Shown here piece by piece: positions 1 through 6,573 of a stretch of DNA of 9,184 bases. A program made the translations under genes and the position numbers. The stretch's first letter is position 1. Each line of letters begins with the position of its first letter. Below the pieces are notes generated by a model. It was not told the origin of the DNA, made no database searches, and worked only from the letters and a program-made list of their open reading frames with translations. Origin of the DNA: Butyrivibrio sp. (lineage in GTDB: Bacteria; Bacillota_A; Clostridia; Lachnospirales; Lachnospiraceae); the NCBI RefSeq assembly GCF_024699075.1, contig NZ_JAILQF010000206.1:1-9184 (forward strand), written 5' to 3'.

Positions 1-413
1 GAATCAGGTGACCAGTCAGGCTTAAAATAAGGGTTACTTGGAAGTCCCTTATCATCAAATTCATCTTCGTCAGCATAAAGAAGGCTTATATCTGCATTTT
101 CTTTAAAAGCACATATAATATGCTCCTTGGCATATTTAAAAAGCTTTCCTTCTCTTCTGCAGAAAATGAATATTTCATCTTCATCAGCCTTTTCTATCAT
201 TTTGACAAATGAAGATTTTGTGCCTGAAGCAGATGCTTTTATTTCGTTATAAAATACAGTTGTTATTTTGTTATCACCGCTAATACAAGGCTTTTTGTCC
301 TCGACACTTCCAATATAATCATCATAATGAAAGGTCATTTGACGAACATTTTGTTCGTGCTTATGCCTTGCGTTTGCGGTCAGGTACTCCCGTACTGCCT
401 TTTTTAAGCCCAT
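1..413 (-). CDS. Family 2 glycosyltransferase, N-terminal fragment (gene runs off the left edge)
   Basis: About 137 residues of a larger protein are visible; the rest lies beyond base 1. It begins MGLKKAVREYLTANARHKHE. The recognisable part is near the window edge: LLYADEDEFDDKGLPSNPYF followed by KPDWSPD. This matches the 'YxDEDxxD..G....P.FKPDWSPD' block of GT-A family 2 glycosyltransferases common in rhamnan and other cell-wall polysaccharide loci. The ATG at 413 lies inside the preceding methyltransferase-kinase gene (53-bp overlap). I prefer it because the frame stays open and protein-like from there, and GAAAGG sits 11 bases upstream. The internal ATG at 334 has no ribosome binding site. 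The acidic cluster usually seen one strand before the DED block (as in FLDxDD) is replaced here by IFCRREGK, so this first GT-A half may be degenerate. It probably adds sugars to the glycan exported by the neighbouring ABC transporter; donor and linkage cannot be read. Confidence 0.8.
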   Translation of the reverse strand, partial: MGLKKAVREYLTANARHKHEQNVRQMTFHYDDYIGSVEDKKPCISGDNKITTVFYNEIKASASGTKSSFVKMIEKADEDEIFIFCRREGKLFKYAKEHIICAFKENADISLLYADEDEFDDKGLPSNPYFKPDWSPD

Positions 414-2532
414 TTTTGAATAAACCTTTCAGTTTTCCAAGTCGAAGTCCTTCATTCTCATCTTCGTCAGCTCCGGCATACTGATATGAAACCAGGTCCT
501 GAGCCTGTTTCTTGTGAATTGAAGACATTTCGAGTCTTATATTCATTCGATTTACAGCTCTCTTTTTAAGATTCTCGGAACTGAAATCAAATTCTATCCA
601 TGGATCGTCTGAATCAAATACAATGCTTTCATCAGAAAGCCATGCACCATTTGGATGAATCTGAAGTGCATTATTATCATCACGGATCTTCTCATCATTC
701 CACTTAACGCTTGTAAGTGATACTATGCAGGGATGAGATACAGGATCAAGCCTTAACTTTACGATATTATCATCAAGTTCAAGCTCGATTACTGCTTTTC
801 CGTTCTTATCATATTCAATATCAGGTTCTTCTGAATTTTCTTCAGAAAATCCCTCGCCATAGTCATAATAAAGCTTTATAGCTTCAGGATTAAAGGCCGG
901 TACTTCCGGTGGAGGAAGAAGCTCCTGAGGTACAGTAGCCTTCTTTCCAATCTTCTTCCAGATTTCTACCATGGACATACGATTTCCTGTCACATATTTC
1001 TGGAATCCGGCCTCTTCTTCAAGAAGGCCTTTAGCTTCCTCATCAGTAAGTCCAAGCTCTTTATTGAATCTGTTTATATCTATCTTTCTGCGCTTTTCAT
1101 CCTCTTCAAGATAGCAGTACAGTGCCCTATATGCTATCTCCTTTGTGGGTATCTGCTTACCATAGGTCCATTCATAATCAATAACAGTCCATATTGGTCC
1201 GTTGACAAGAATGTTATTGAATATAAGGTCATAATCAGCAACTTCCATATTCTCGTTATAGGAGATCCTTCGAAGATATTCCTTGAAAAGATTTTCAAAG
1301 CCCTCAAGGTCATCACCTGCAAGACACCTATCCATAAGCGAAGAAAGTGTTTCTCCGTTAACAAAAGAAAATGAGGCAACTTTGGTCTTCTCATCTATCT
1401 GGCAGTCATTGATCTCAAGATCTCCGCCTCTGTAGCGTTCTTTCAAAGCTTCATAGGCATCTCTTATACTATTTATATGATCAATTGCTTCAGCCTTTAA
1501 AGGAGTTTTTGTAATAACTCTTCTTCCAGCTCTGTCCACACATATATCTGTTCTTATCTTAAATTCAGAAGCCCTGTCATTTGAATATTTTGAAAAAACA
1601 GTTGGGAATTCATTACCTATTATAACTTCAAAAGAGTTAGCAAAATCCTGATACATTCCGTCTTTGACAAGACCATCAAAAGCATATTTTTCATTAAAAA
1701 GGATCATGCGTGAATTATCAAAATTACGCACGTTATCATTAAGTTCTCCAAGACCCGGTAAATAGTAATCCGAGTGCATCATGGTCATGAATTTATAATC
1801 AGGATAAGGATAATAGAAGTGGTAATTATTGATTCCACATCTTTTGAAGATCTGAATCAGTCCGTTTCTTGTAAATGTCTTGGCAACGCTGTCTGAATTA
1901 TAACCTTCTATTCCGGAAAAATAGGTTCCAAGGTGATCTTCCCTACATCCTGCAAGATATTTAAGACCCATGCGGTTTTCTATAGCAATTACTATTCTGC
2001 CGCCTGCATGAAGATGTTTTTTGAGCATCTTCAAAAAGTTATCATAAGGATATTCTCCGCCAATATATCCCTGACCATATTCAAATACACCTATAAGGAA
2101 AATATAATCAAAGTCATTTGGAAGATCGGGTTCTATATCCTTAAAATTACCTACGTGGATAGTAACATTACTGCAGGTCTTATTTCTGTACGCATTGATC
2201 TCACTTCTTTTCTTAGAAAGGTCAACACTTGTTACAGTTCCCGCCTTTTCAGAAAGCTTACCTGTAATGGCACCGCATCCTGATCCCACTTCAAGAACCT
2301 TCTCAGATCCTGTCATTGGGATCCACTCTATAATATTGCTACGCTGCTCTGAAAGATGATAAAGAACAGGCCAGCTGCATTTCTTTTCAATGATTTCCTG
2401 GAATTGTGATGGTTCGTTATTCTTAACTATATCAAGGAGCTCATCTTCAACCTGTCCATCGCAGTACAGGTCCATGCCTTTATAATGATCATAGTTAAGT
2501 GTTACGTTACCGATTTTTACGTCTGTCGCCAT
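361..2532 (-). CDS. Methyltransferase-kinase fusion, WbdD-like candidate glycan-capping enzyme
   Basis: 723 residues when started at the ATG at 2532, which has GGGAGG seven bases upstream; the ATG at 2538 is only one base from that site. A class I SAM methyltransferase fills about residues 40-250: motif I VLEVGSGCGAIT at 79-90 and the acidic VDLS at 103-106. A kinase-like (APH/choline-kinase type) fold follows at about 320-500: possible N-lobe lysine K342 in VITK, hinge-like FVNGETL near 390, catalytic-loop pattern D433-x-D435-x4-N440, and metal-binding-like IDYEW with D452. The C-terminal part (about 548-723) is beta-rich, begins YYDYGEGFSEE, resembles no domain I can name, and ends in a Lys/Arg-rich tail. 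In E. coli O9a, WbdD combines methyltransferase and kinase domains to put methyl phosphate on the chain end. The same domain order, and the position right after a Wzt with a binding domain, suggest a similar job. The substrate and the cap are inference, and no long WbdD-like coiled coil is obvious. A methyltransferase with an inactive kinase fold remains possible. Confidence 0.85.
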   Translation of the reverse strand: MATDVKIGNVTLNYDHYKGMDLYCDGQVEDELLDIVKNNEPSQFQEIIEKKCSWPVLYHLSEQRSNIIEWIPMTGSEKVLEVGSGCGAITGKLSEKAGTVTSVDLSKKRSEINAYRNKTCSNVTIHVGNFKDIEPDLPNDFDYIFLIGVFEYGQGYIGGEYPYDNFLKMLKKHLHAGGRIVIAIENRMGLKYLAGCREDHLGTYFSGIEGYNSDSVAKTFTRNGLIQIFKRCGINNYHFYYPYPDYKFMTMMHSDYYLPGLGELNDNVRNFDNSRMILFNEKYAFDGLVKDGMYQDFANSFEVIIGNEFPTVFSKYSNDRASEFKIRTDICVDRAGRRVITKTPLKAEAIDHINSIRDAYEALKERYRGGDLEINDCQIDEKTKVASFSFVNGETLSSLMDRCLAGDDLEGFENLFKEYLRRISYNENMEVADYDLIFNNILVNGPIWTVIDYEWTYGKQIPTKEIAYRALYCYLEEDEKRRKIDINRFNKELGLTDEEAKGLLEEEAGFQKYVTGNRMSMVEIWKKIGKKATVPQELLPPPEVPAFNPEAIKLYYDYGEGFSEENSEEPDIEYDKNGKAVIELELDDNIVKLRLDPVSHPCIVSLTSVKWNDEKIRDDNNALQIHPNGAWLSDESIVFDSDDPWIEFDFSSENLKKRAVNRMNIRLEMSSIHKKQAQDLVSYQYAGADEDENEGLRLGKLKGLFKNGLKKGSTGVPDRKRKA

Positions 2533-2539
2533 ACCCATT

Positions 2540-2545
2540 CCTCCC
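2540..2545 (-). promoter_or_regulatory. Ribosome binding site deciding the methyltransferase-kinase start
   Basis: GGGAGG on the minus strand stands seven bases before the ATG at 2532 but only one base before the upstream in-frame ATG at 2538. The downstream ATG is therefore the likely start. Confidence 0.75.
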
Positions 2546-2612
2546 GATTGTTATTGTCCCTGTCCTAAAGATTCCGGCAACCTCTAAGAAGTAATATGTC
2601 ATCCATATAACC

Positions 2613-2628
2613 TGATAACATATTATCA
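2613..2628 (-). other. Small inverted repeat over the wzt stop codon
   Basis: TGATAA and TTATCA arms (6 bp) flank a 4-base centre, and one arm includes the stop codon of the ABC ATPase gene. It is AT-rich and has no following T-run, so it is not a convincing terminator. It lies at the start of the 93-base gap before the methyltransferase-kinase gene. Chance occurrence is quite possible. Confidence 0.3.
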
Positions 2629-4005
2629 CTCAACACTTACCACAGAATTCATGTCATAATATCCGACAGTATTCTTGTCTGATATCACGGTAAGATTAAG
2701 TGCATCATATAGTCTGTGATATACCGTAAAGTCTTCCTGCTCATATCCTGTTACACCAAAAGAAATCAGGTACTCTCCACCCTGAAGATCTATCTTCTGA
2801 GTGAATGTGATATTCTTTCGGTCCCCTTTTTTCACAGGTGACAGAAAGGCTTTCTCAAACATTGTATTGGTACCGGTTATTTCTATTCCGAGAATATTCT
2901 TAAGTGTAAAAGCAAAAATAGGTGCCGGGCAATCTCTTTCAAACTCTACAGACATATGAATAGAGCATTCGTCTCCCTTTTGGACAGAAGATACTCTGTT
3001 ACCCTTATCGTCTGTTATGTAATAGTCTGTGATTTTGGCAGCTCCATCACCATACTCTAAAACATTGGGATTTTTGCCGACAAGATCATTTTGAGGCTGC
3101 TTTGATCTTTCCTTATTTTTGCTAAGATCGCTTCTTTTTTCCATAGGTGTGCCGACCTTGGAATCTGCCTCATCAGCATCTTCTCCGGCACGCTTTCTGA
3201 TCTCCTCATCTTCCAAAAGATTTAATGCAACTTCTTCATTTTCCTTTGGAGGAGCAACATACTGTCCTACAAGAACCTGCTTGTAGATGTCGATCATTTC
3301 CTTAGGAGAGCCTTCTCCAAGCTTTACTCCCTGATTTATAAGAACTGCTCTGTCACAGTACTTACTGATACTTGAAAGATCATGTGATACAAAAAGTATA
3401 GTCTTACCCTGCTTCTTGAACTCTTCAAACTTGTGATAGCACTTAGCCTGGAAGAATACATCTCCAACAGAAAGAGCTTCATCAACGATGAGAATTTCAG
3501 GATCGATATTTATGTTAAGCGCAAAGGCAAGTCTTACAAACATACCGCTTGAATAGGTCTTAACAGGCTGGTATACGTACTCTCCAATATCAGCAAAGTC
3601 AAGAATGGCATTCATACGGCTCTTTATCTCTTCTCTTGAAAAGCCTATCATCATGCCGTTCAAATAAATATTATCTATTCCGTTATATTCCATGTTAAAG
3701 CCGGCTCCCAGCTCAAGAAGAGCAGAAATACGACCATTAACATTAACGCTTCCTTCTGTGGGCGTAAGAACACCTGTAATAATCTTAAGAAGAGTGGACT
3801 TACCGGATCCATTTGTTCCAATGATTCCGACAGTTTCACCCCTGTGTACTGTAAGATCTATGTTGTTTAGCGCAAGCTTTTCATGATACTTCTTCTGTTT
3901 GGTAAGTCCAAGCGCTTCTTTGAGCCGGTCGGAGTTTTTATCATAAAGCTTATAGAGCTTTGTGATATTCTTGACCTCTATCGCGACCTCTCTTTGTTCT
4001 GACAT
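2626..4005 (-). CDS. wzt: Polysaccharide export ABC ATPase with C-terminal Wzt-type carbohydrate-binding domain
   Basis: 459 residues from the ATG at 4005. Residues 1-250 are a complete ABC nucleotide-binding domain of the Wzt/TagH/RgpD group: Walker A GTNGSGKST at 63-71, signature YSSGM at 151-155, Walker B ILIVDE at 171-176 and switch histidine H208. The text LELGAGFNMEYNG before the signature is typical of this exporter group. A hydrophilic, highly charged linker (about 251-316) leads to a beta-rich C-terminal domain (about 317-459), starting near AKITDYYITDDKG and containing GGEYLISFGV. This resembles the Wzt C-terminal domain, which in E. coli O9a binds the modified end of the polymer. 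It should power export with the permease encoded 49 bases upstream. The C-terminal domain suggests that export depends on a feature of the glycan; which feature is inferred from the downstream methyltransferase-kinase. Confidence 0.93.
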   Translation of the reverse strand: MSEQREVAIEVKNITKLYKLYDKNSDRLKEALGLTKQKKYHEKLALNNIDLTVHRGETVGIIGTNGSGKSTLLKIITGVLTPTEGSVNVNGRISALLELGAGFNMEYNGIDNIYLNGMMIGFSREEIKSRMNAILDFADIGEYVYQPVKTYSSGMFVRLAFALNINIDPEILIVDEALSVGDVFFQAKCYHKFEEFKKQGKTILFVSHDLSSISKYCDRAVLINQGVKLGEGSPKEMIDIYKQVLVGQYVAPPKENEEVALNLLEDEEIRKRAGEDADEADSKVGTPMEKRSDLSKNKERSKQPQNDLVGKNPNVLEYGDGAAKITDYYITDDKGNRVSSVQKGDECSIHMSVEFERDCPAPIFAFTLKNILGIEITGTNTMFEKAFLSPVKKGDRKNITFTQKIDLQGGEYLISFGVTGYEQEDFTVYHRLYDALNLTVISDKNTVGYYDMNSVVSVE

Positions 4006-4011
4006 ACTAAT

Positions 4012-4015
4012 CTCC
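4012..4015 (-). promoter_or_regulatory. Ribosome binding site deciding the wzt start
   Basis: GGAG lies six bases before the ATG at 4005. It overlaps the alternative in-frame ATG at 4017, which itself has no binding site upstream. The protein therefore most likely starts MSEQREVAIEV. Confidence 0.7.
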
Positions 4016-4054
4016 ATTCAAGTATTACTAATAGCGGATAGGTATATTTTTTCT

Positions 4055-5098
4055 TTACAATACATCCGCAAAGTGGATTTTTGAGCGTTTAAATACAAGC
4101 GAACCTATACAGAACAGTCCTACTACTACAATCCAAAAATAGGTTGAAGAATAGAAATGTTCAAAGAACCATCTCTGTTCATAAATGCAGCTTCTGTATC
4201 CATTAACAATATATGTCATGGGATTAAGCTTTATGATCCACTGCATACGCCAGTCAGGAACAACCGCATCAAGATTCCACAAGATAGGCGTAGCCCACTG
4301 ACCAAGCTGAAGTCCTATATTTATTATCTGCATAAGGTCACGGAAAAAGACCTGTATGGCACTTGTAGCAAATGAAATGGCAAGCATAAGCATAAACTCA
4401 CAGAACATATAATAAAAGATCTGCAAGGTATATACATTTGGTGAAAATCCCGCTATCCAGCCTGCAATTACAAGCAAAAGGCAGAAGAACAGATGTGTGA
4501 ATGTAGCTGCTATTATCTTTATAAGTGGAAGAATACTGATCTTGAATACTACCTTTTTGACAAGATATGTATATTCAAGAAGAGATGTAGTTCCATTTGA
4601 TAAGCCTTCTGTAAAATAAAACCACGGAATAAGACCTGCCATAAGGAATATAACATATGGCACATCAAGACCACGTCCGGCTATTTCAGACTTCATCCCA
4701 AATATTTTTTCAAATACAAACCAGTACATAAGTACTGTTACAACGGGCTGTGTAAATGCCCATACCGCTCCAAGATATGATCCGGCATACCTTTTTTTGA
4801 AATCATTGACAGCCATCTGCCATATGAGCTGCCTGTTGTCCCATAATTCAAGCGGTACAACCATAACCCTGTCATAATAAACCGAAAAAACCGCGCAGCT
4901 GAGCGCTATAAGCGTACAGGCGCAGATTTTCTTCAGCCTCTCAGTTTCCTGATCAGCTCCGGGATTATAATGAAGTACAATTATAAGTGCCAAAACGATG
5001 GCAAACGCAAGGAATATGGATATTCCTGCCCATTTAGGAAGGTTACCTATTCCCGGCAGACGGCGCTGTCCCATCGTTGTCTTTTCTTTATTGTTCAA
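4055..5098 (-). CDS. wzm: ABC-2 type polysaccharide export permease (Wzm/TagG/RgpC-like)
   Basis: 347 residues, integral membrane protein. The core resembles ABC-2 exporters of O-antigen, teichoic acid and rhamnan: amphipathic FKKRYAGSYLGAVWAFTQP (about 100-118), then six hydrophobic segments (roughly 110-130, 147-165, 190-217, 224-250, 260-275, 320-336). The family-typical LNPMTYIVNGYR is at 291-302, and the end is a short basic tail, FKRSKIHFADVL. An N-terminal extension of about 80 residues adds two further predicted helices (24-43 and 57-75), so the protein is longer than the usual 260-270 residues. The start is a TTG with GAGGA seven bases upstream; the ATG at 5074 has only a weak A-rich site and would lose eight residues. 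It should form the translocation channel with the ATPase encoded next. The gap to rfbC upstream is 26 bases, indicating one transcript. Confidence 0.92.
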   Translation of the reverse strand: MNNKEKTTMGQRRLPGIGNLPKWAGISIFLAFAIVLALIIVLHYNPGADQETERLKKICACTLIALSCAVFSVYYDRVMVVPLELWDNRQLIWQMAVNDFKKRYAGSYLGAVWAFTQPVVTVLMYWFVFEKIFGMKSEIAGRGLDVPYVIFLMAGLIPWFYFTEGLSNGTTSLLEYTYLVKKVVFKISILPLIKIIAATFTHLFFCLLLVIAGWIAGFSPNVYTLQIFYYMFCEFMLMLAISFATSAIQVFFRDLMQIINIGLQLGQWATPILWNLDAVVPDWRMQWIIKLNPMTYIVNGYRSCIYEQRWFFEHFYSSTYFWIVVVGLFCIGSLVFKRSKIHFADVL

Positions 5099-5105
5099 AC
5101 TAAAG

Positions 5106-5110
5106 TCCTC
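5106..5110 (-). promoter_or_regulatory. Ribosome binding site supporting a TTG start for the permease
   Basis: GAGGA stands seven bases before a TTG codon at 5098. The first ATG in frame (5074) lacks comparable complementarity, so initiation at TTG is favoured. Confidence 0.65.
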
Positions 5111-5124
5111 ATATAACCTTATTT

Positions 5125-5691
5125 TTAAAGATTTCTCTCTTTTTTATACTGAGCAATTCCGCCCCACTTAGGATCTTTCTCTGAGAAAATAAGTTCAGCA
5201 TTCTCCCATAATGGCCATTCAATGCCTATTTCAGGGTCATTCCATAAAAGGCCGCCCTCATCATTTGGATGCCAGAAATCTGAACATTTGTAACAAAACT
5301 CTGCATAATCAGAAAGAACCAGAAATCCGTGTGCGAAGTTTTTAGGAATAAAGAACTGCTTTTTATTCTCTTCTGAAAGAACAACTCCAAACCACTTTCC
5401 AAAAGTCTTTGATCCTTCACGAAGATCTACTGCAACATCAAAAACTTCTCCCTTTATAACTCTTACAAGCTTATCCTGTGGAAAATTCTTCTGAAAATGA
5501 AGTCCTCTAAGAACACCTTTCTTACTTGCAGACTGATTATCCTGTACAAATTCAACGTCTATTCCTGCTTCAAAAAACTCACGCTTATTGTAAGTCTCCA
5601 TGAAGTAGCCTCTGTTATCACCATGAACTGTAGGTGTGATAATCTTAAGACCTTCTATATCTCCGCAATTTTCTACTTTAATCTGTCCCAT
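5125..5691 (-). CDS. rfbC: dTDP-4-dehydrorhamnose 3,5-epimerase
   Basis: 188 residues, the normal length for RmlC/RfbC, a cytoplasmic cupin enzyme that converts dTDP-4-keto-6-deoxy-D-glucose to dTDP-4-keto-L-rhamnose. Family landmarks visible: DNRGYFMETY near 25-34, VQDNQSASKKGVLRGLHFQ around 49-67 with the catalytic-type histidine H65, DVAVDLR at 85-91, IPKNFAHGF at 115-123, the EFCYKCSD segment with Y134 (position of the general-acid tyrosine), and FSEKDPKW with D173, the expected dyad partner of H65. The ATG at 5691 has AAGGGG nine bases upstream. It is separated from the upstream unknown gene by a 123-base AT-rich gap and followed after 26 bases by the exporter permease. An intact active enzyme is expected. 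Confidence 0.96.
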   Translation of the reverse strand: MGQIKVENCGDIEGLKIITPTVHGDNRGYFMETYNKREFFEAGIDVEFVQDNQSASKKGVLRGLHFQKNFPQDKLVRVIKGEVFDVAVDLREGSKTFGKWFGVVLSEENKKQFFIPKNFAHGFLVLSDYAEFCYKCSDFWHPNDEGGLLWNDPEIGIEWPLWENAELIFSEKDPKWGGIAQYKKERNL

Positions 5692-5714
5692 TTAAATGTT
5701 CCCCTTAGTTCTAA

Positions 5715-5735
5715 AATATTTAATATTTAATATTT
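5715..5735. repeat. Three tandem copies of the 7-bp unit AATATTT
   Basis: The plus strand reads AATATTT three times without interruption at 5715-5721, 5722-5728 and 5729-5735. It lies 8 bases beyond the rfbC ribosome binding site, in the rfbC leader. The copies are exact. The repeat may be an AT-rich promoter element, an A/T-tract, or a simple low-complexity repeat. Confidence 0.6.
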
Positions 5736-5738
5736 CAT

Positions 5739-5751
5739 CTTACAATGTAAG
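5739..5751. promoter_or_regulatory. Perfect 13-bp palindrome in the rfbC leader, possible operator
   Basis: CTTACAATGTAAG has 6-bp arms around a single central base. It lies upstream of rfbC in the only sizeable non-coding gap inside the operon, next to the triple AATATTT repeat. Such symmetry is compatible with a dimeric regulator site, but with a single copy and no known match this is inference. Confidence 0.3.
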
Positions 5752-5777
5752 AGAAATTACAAATCTATTTTGGTTTA

Positions 5778-5808
5778 GATAAGTACAGTATAGTTCTGTG
5801 ATCTTATC
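5778..5808 (-). other. Imperfect hairpin after the anchored-protein gene
   Basis: Outer arms GATAAG/CTTATC (6 bp) and inner arms ACAG/CTGT (4 bp) are separated by a small asymmetric internal loop (three bases against one), with a 7-base apical loop. It begins seven bases after the stop codon of the upstream gene. There is no U-run after it, so it is not a standard intrinsic terminator. It may protect the 3' end of the upstream message or mean nothing. Confidence 0.35.
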
Positions 5809-5814
5809 ATAAAT

Positions 5815-6573
5815 TCAATTAGAAAGCGTTCCCGCTTTCATTGAAGAAGCAGAAGAGTCAACTCCGGAATCATTAGTGAGGCTTCCTGAAGTTCCGTCAG
5901 GATTTAAGGGTGTCTGCGCAGCATTATCTGACGCCGGACCATCTAATGATGATCCTCCAACTGATGATATATCACCTGATACAGAACTTGACTCTGCAGA
6001 TGTACCTGCTCTTGTTCCGTTAATCTCTATAATATTCACGCTATCTTTAGTAACTCTTACTACTGCCGCGTTTGCAGGTACGTGATAGCCTTCTTTACGG
6101 TTAAGTCTTACCTCGTAAGTACCTATTTCGAGGTCCTCTATGAGAATCTGACCATTTCTGTCCTCGTCTATATAGACATTCTCGTCATCTTCCACATCCA
6201 TATTAGTAACTGTTATCGCAAACTTCTCGCCGGTCTCAAGACCTCCGCGTCCGTTCTTGATACTAACCTGTATCTGACCCTCTCCTGGCTTTATCTCCAT
6301 GGTAAGCGCCGTAACATCCGCTTCATAGATACTTGCCAGATATTCAGGATCATCAAAAAAGTCCTTTTGTGCCATAAATCCTTGCAAATTGTTTCCTATC
6401 TGCCCGCTTTGAGCCGCAGAAAGTTCTGCCACAGATTCACTACTGGAATCTGAAGCGGAACCTTTCAGAAAACTATTGATCTTGTCAGCATTGGACGCAT
6501 ATACAATTACAAGTATAAGCGCGATCAGTGCTGCAAAGACCCCTATTGCCAACTTCATGACCTTAGAGTCCAT
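5815..6573 (-). CDS. Unrecognised membrane-anchored protein with beta-sandwich-like domain and Ser-rich tail
   Basis: 252 residues; I do not recognise a family with confidence. A short basic N-terminus precedes one hydrophobic helix (about 7-26) with no obvious signal-peptidase or lipobox site, so it is probably a signal anchor with the rest outside. Residues 38-60 are Ser/Ala-rich. Residues about 88-185 look like alternating beta strands; [17 protein letters not shown] (141-157) resembles the late strands of CnaB/SpaA-like or carboxypeptidase-regulatory-like domains. Residues 188-252 are low-complexity Ser, Gly, Asp, Thr and Ala, with no LPXTG motif or closing membrane segment. The ATG at 6573 overlaps the end of rfbA by 11 bases and has GAGG six bases upstream inside rfbA, implying translational coupling. 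Its place between rfbA and rfbC suggests a role at the cell surface linked to the glycan (receptor, anchor or regulator), but this rests on position alone. Confidence 0.85.
   Translation of the reverse strand: MDSKVMKLAIGVFAALIALILVIVYASNADKINSFLKGSASDSSSESVAELSAAQSGQIGNNLQGFMAQKDFFDDPEYLASIYEADVTALTMEIKPGEGQIQVSIKNGRGGLETGEKFAITVTNMDVEDDENVYIDEDRNGQILIEDLEIGTYEVRLNRKEGYHVPANAAVVRVTKDSVNIIEINGTRAGTSAESSSVSGDISSVGGSSLDGPASDNAAQTPLNPDGTSGSLTNDSGVDSSASSMKAGTLSN

Noticed and set aside
361..413. Possible programmed frameshift at the A6 run joining the methyltransferase-kinase and glycosyltransferase
   Set aside because: The glycosyltransferase frame is +1 relative to the upstream gene. A -1 slip at the A run would meet a TGA within a few codons, and the glycosyltransferase has its own ATG and ribosome binding site. 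Two separate overlapping genes explain the data.
1933..2283. Plus-strand open frame of 116 codons within the methyltransferase-kinase gene
   Set aside because: It lies wholly opposite a well-supported coding region with SAM-binding motifs, has no family features, and reads as Ile/Thr/Ser-rich antisense shadow sequence.
2613..2628. Intrinsic terminator after the wzt gene
   Set aside because: The stem is six AT-rich pairs with no T-run after it, and the next gene follows closely in the same direction.
6082..6453. Plus-strand open frame of 123 codons opposite the anchored-protein gene
   Set aside because: No ribosome binding site or recognisable motif. The minus-strand frame has a good start site and a coherent domain layout, so this is a shadow.
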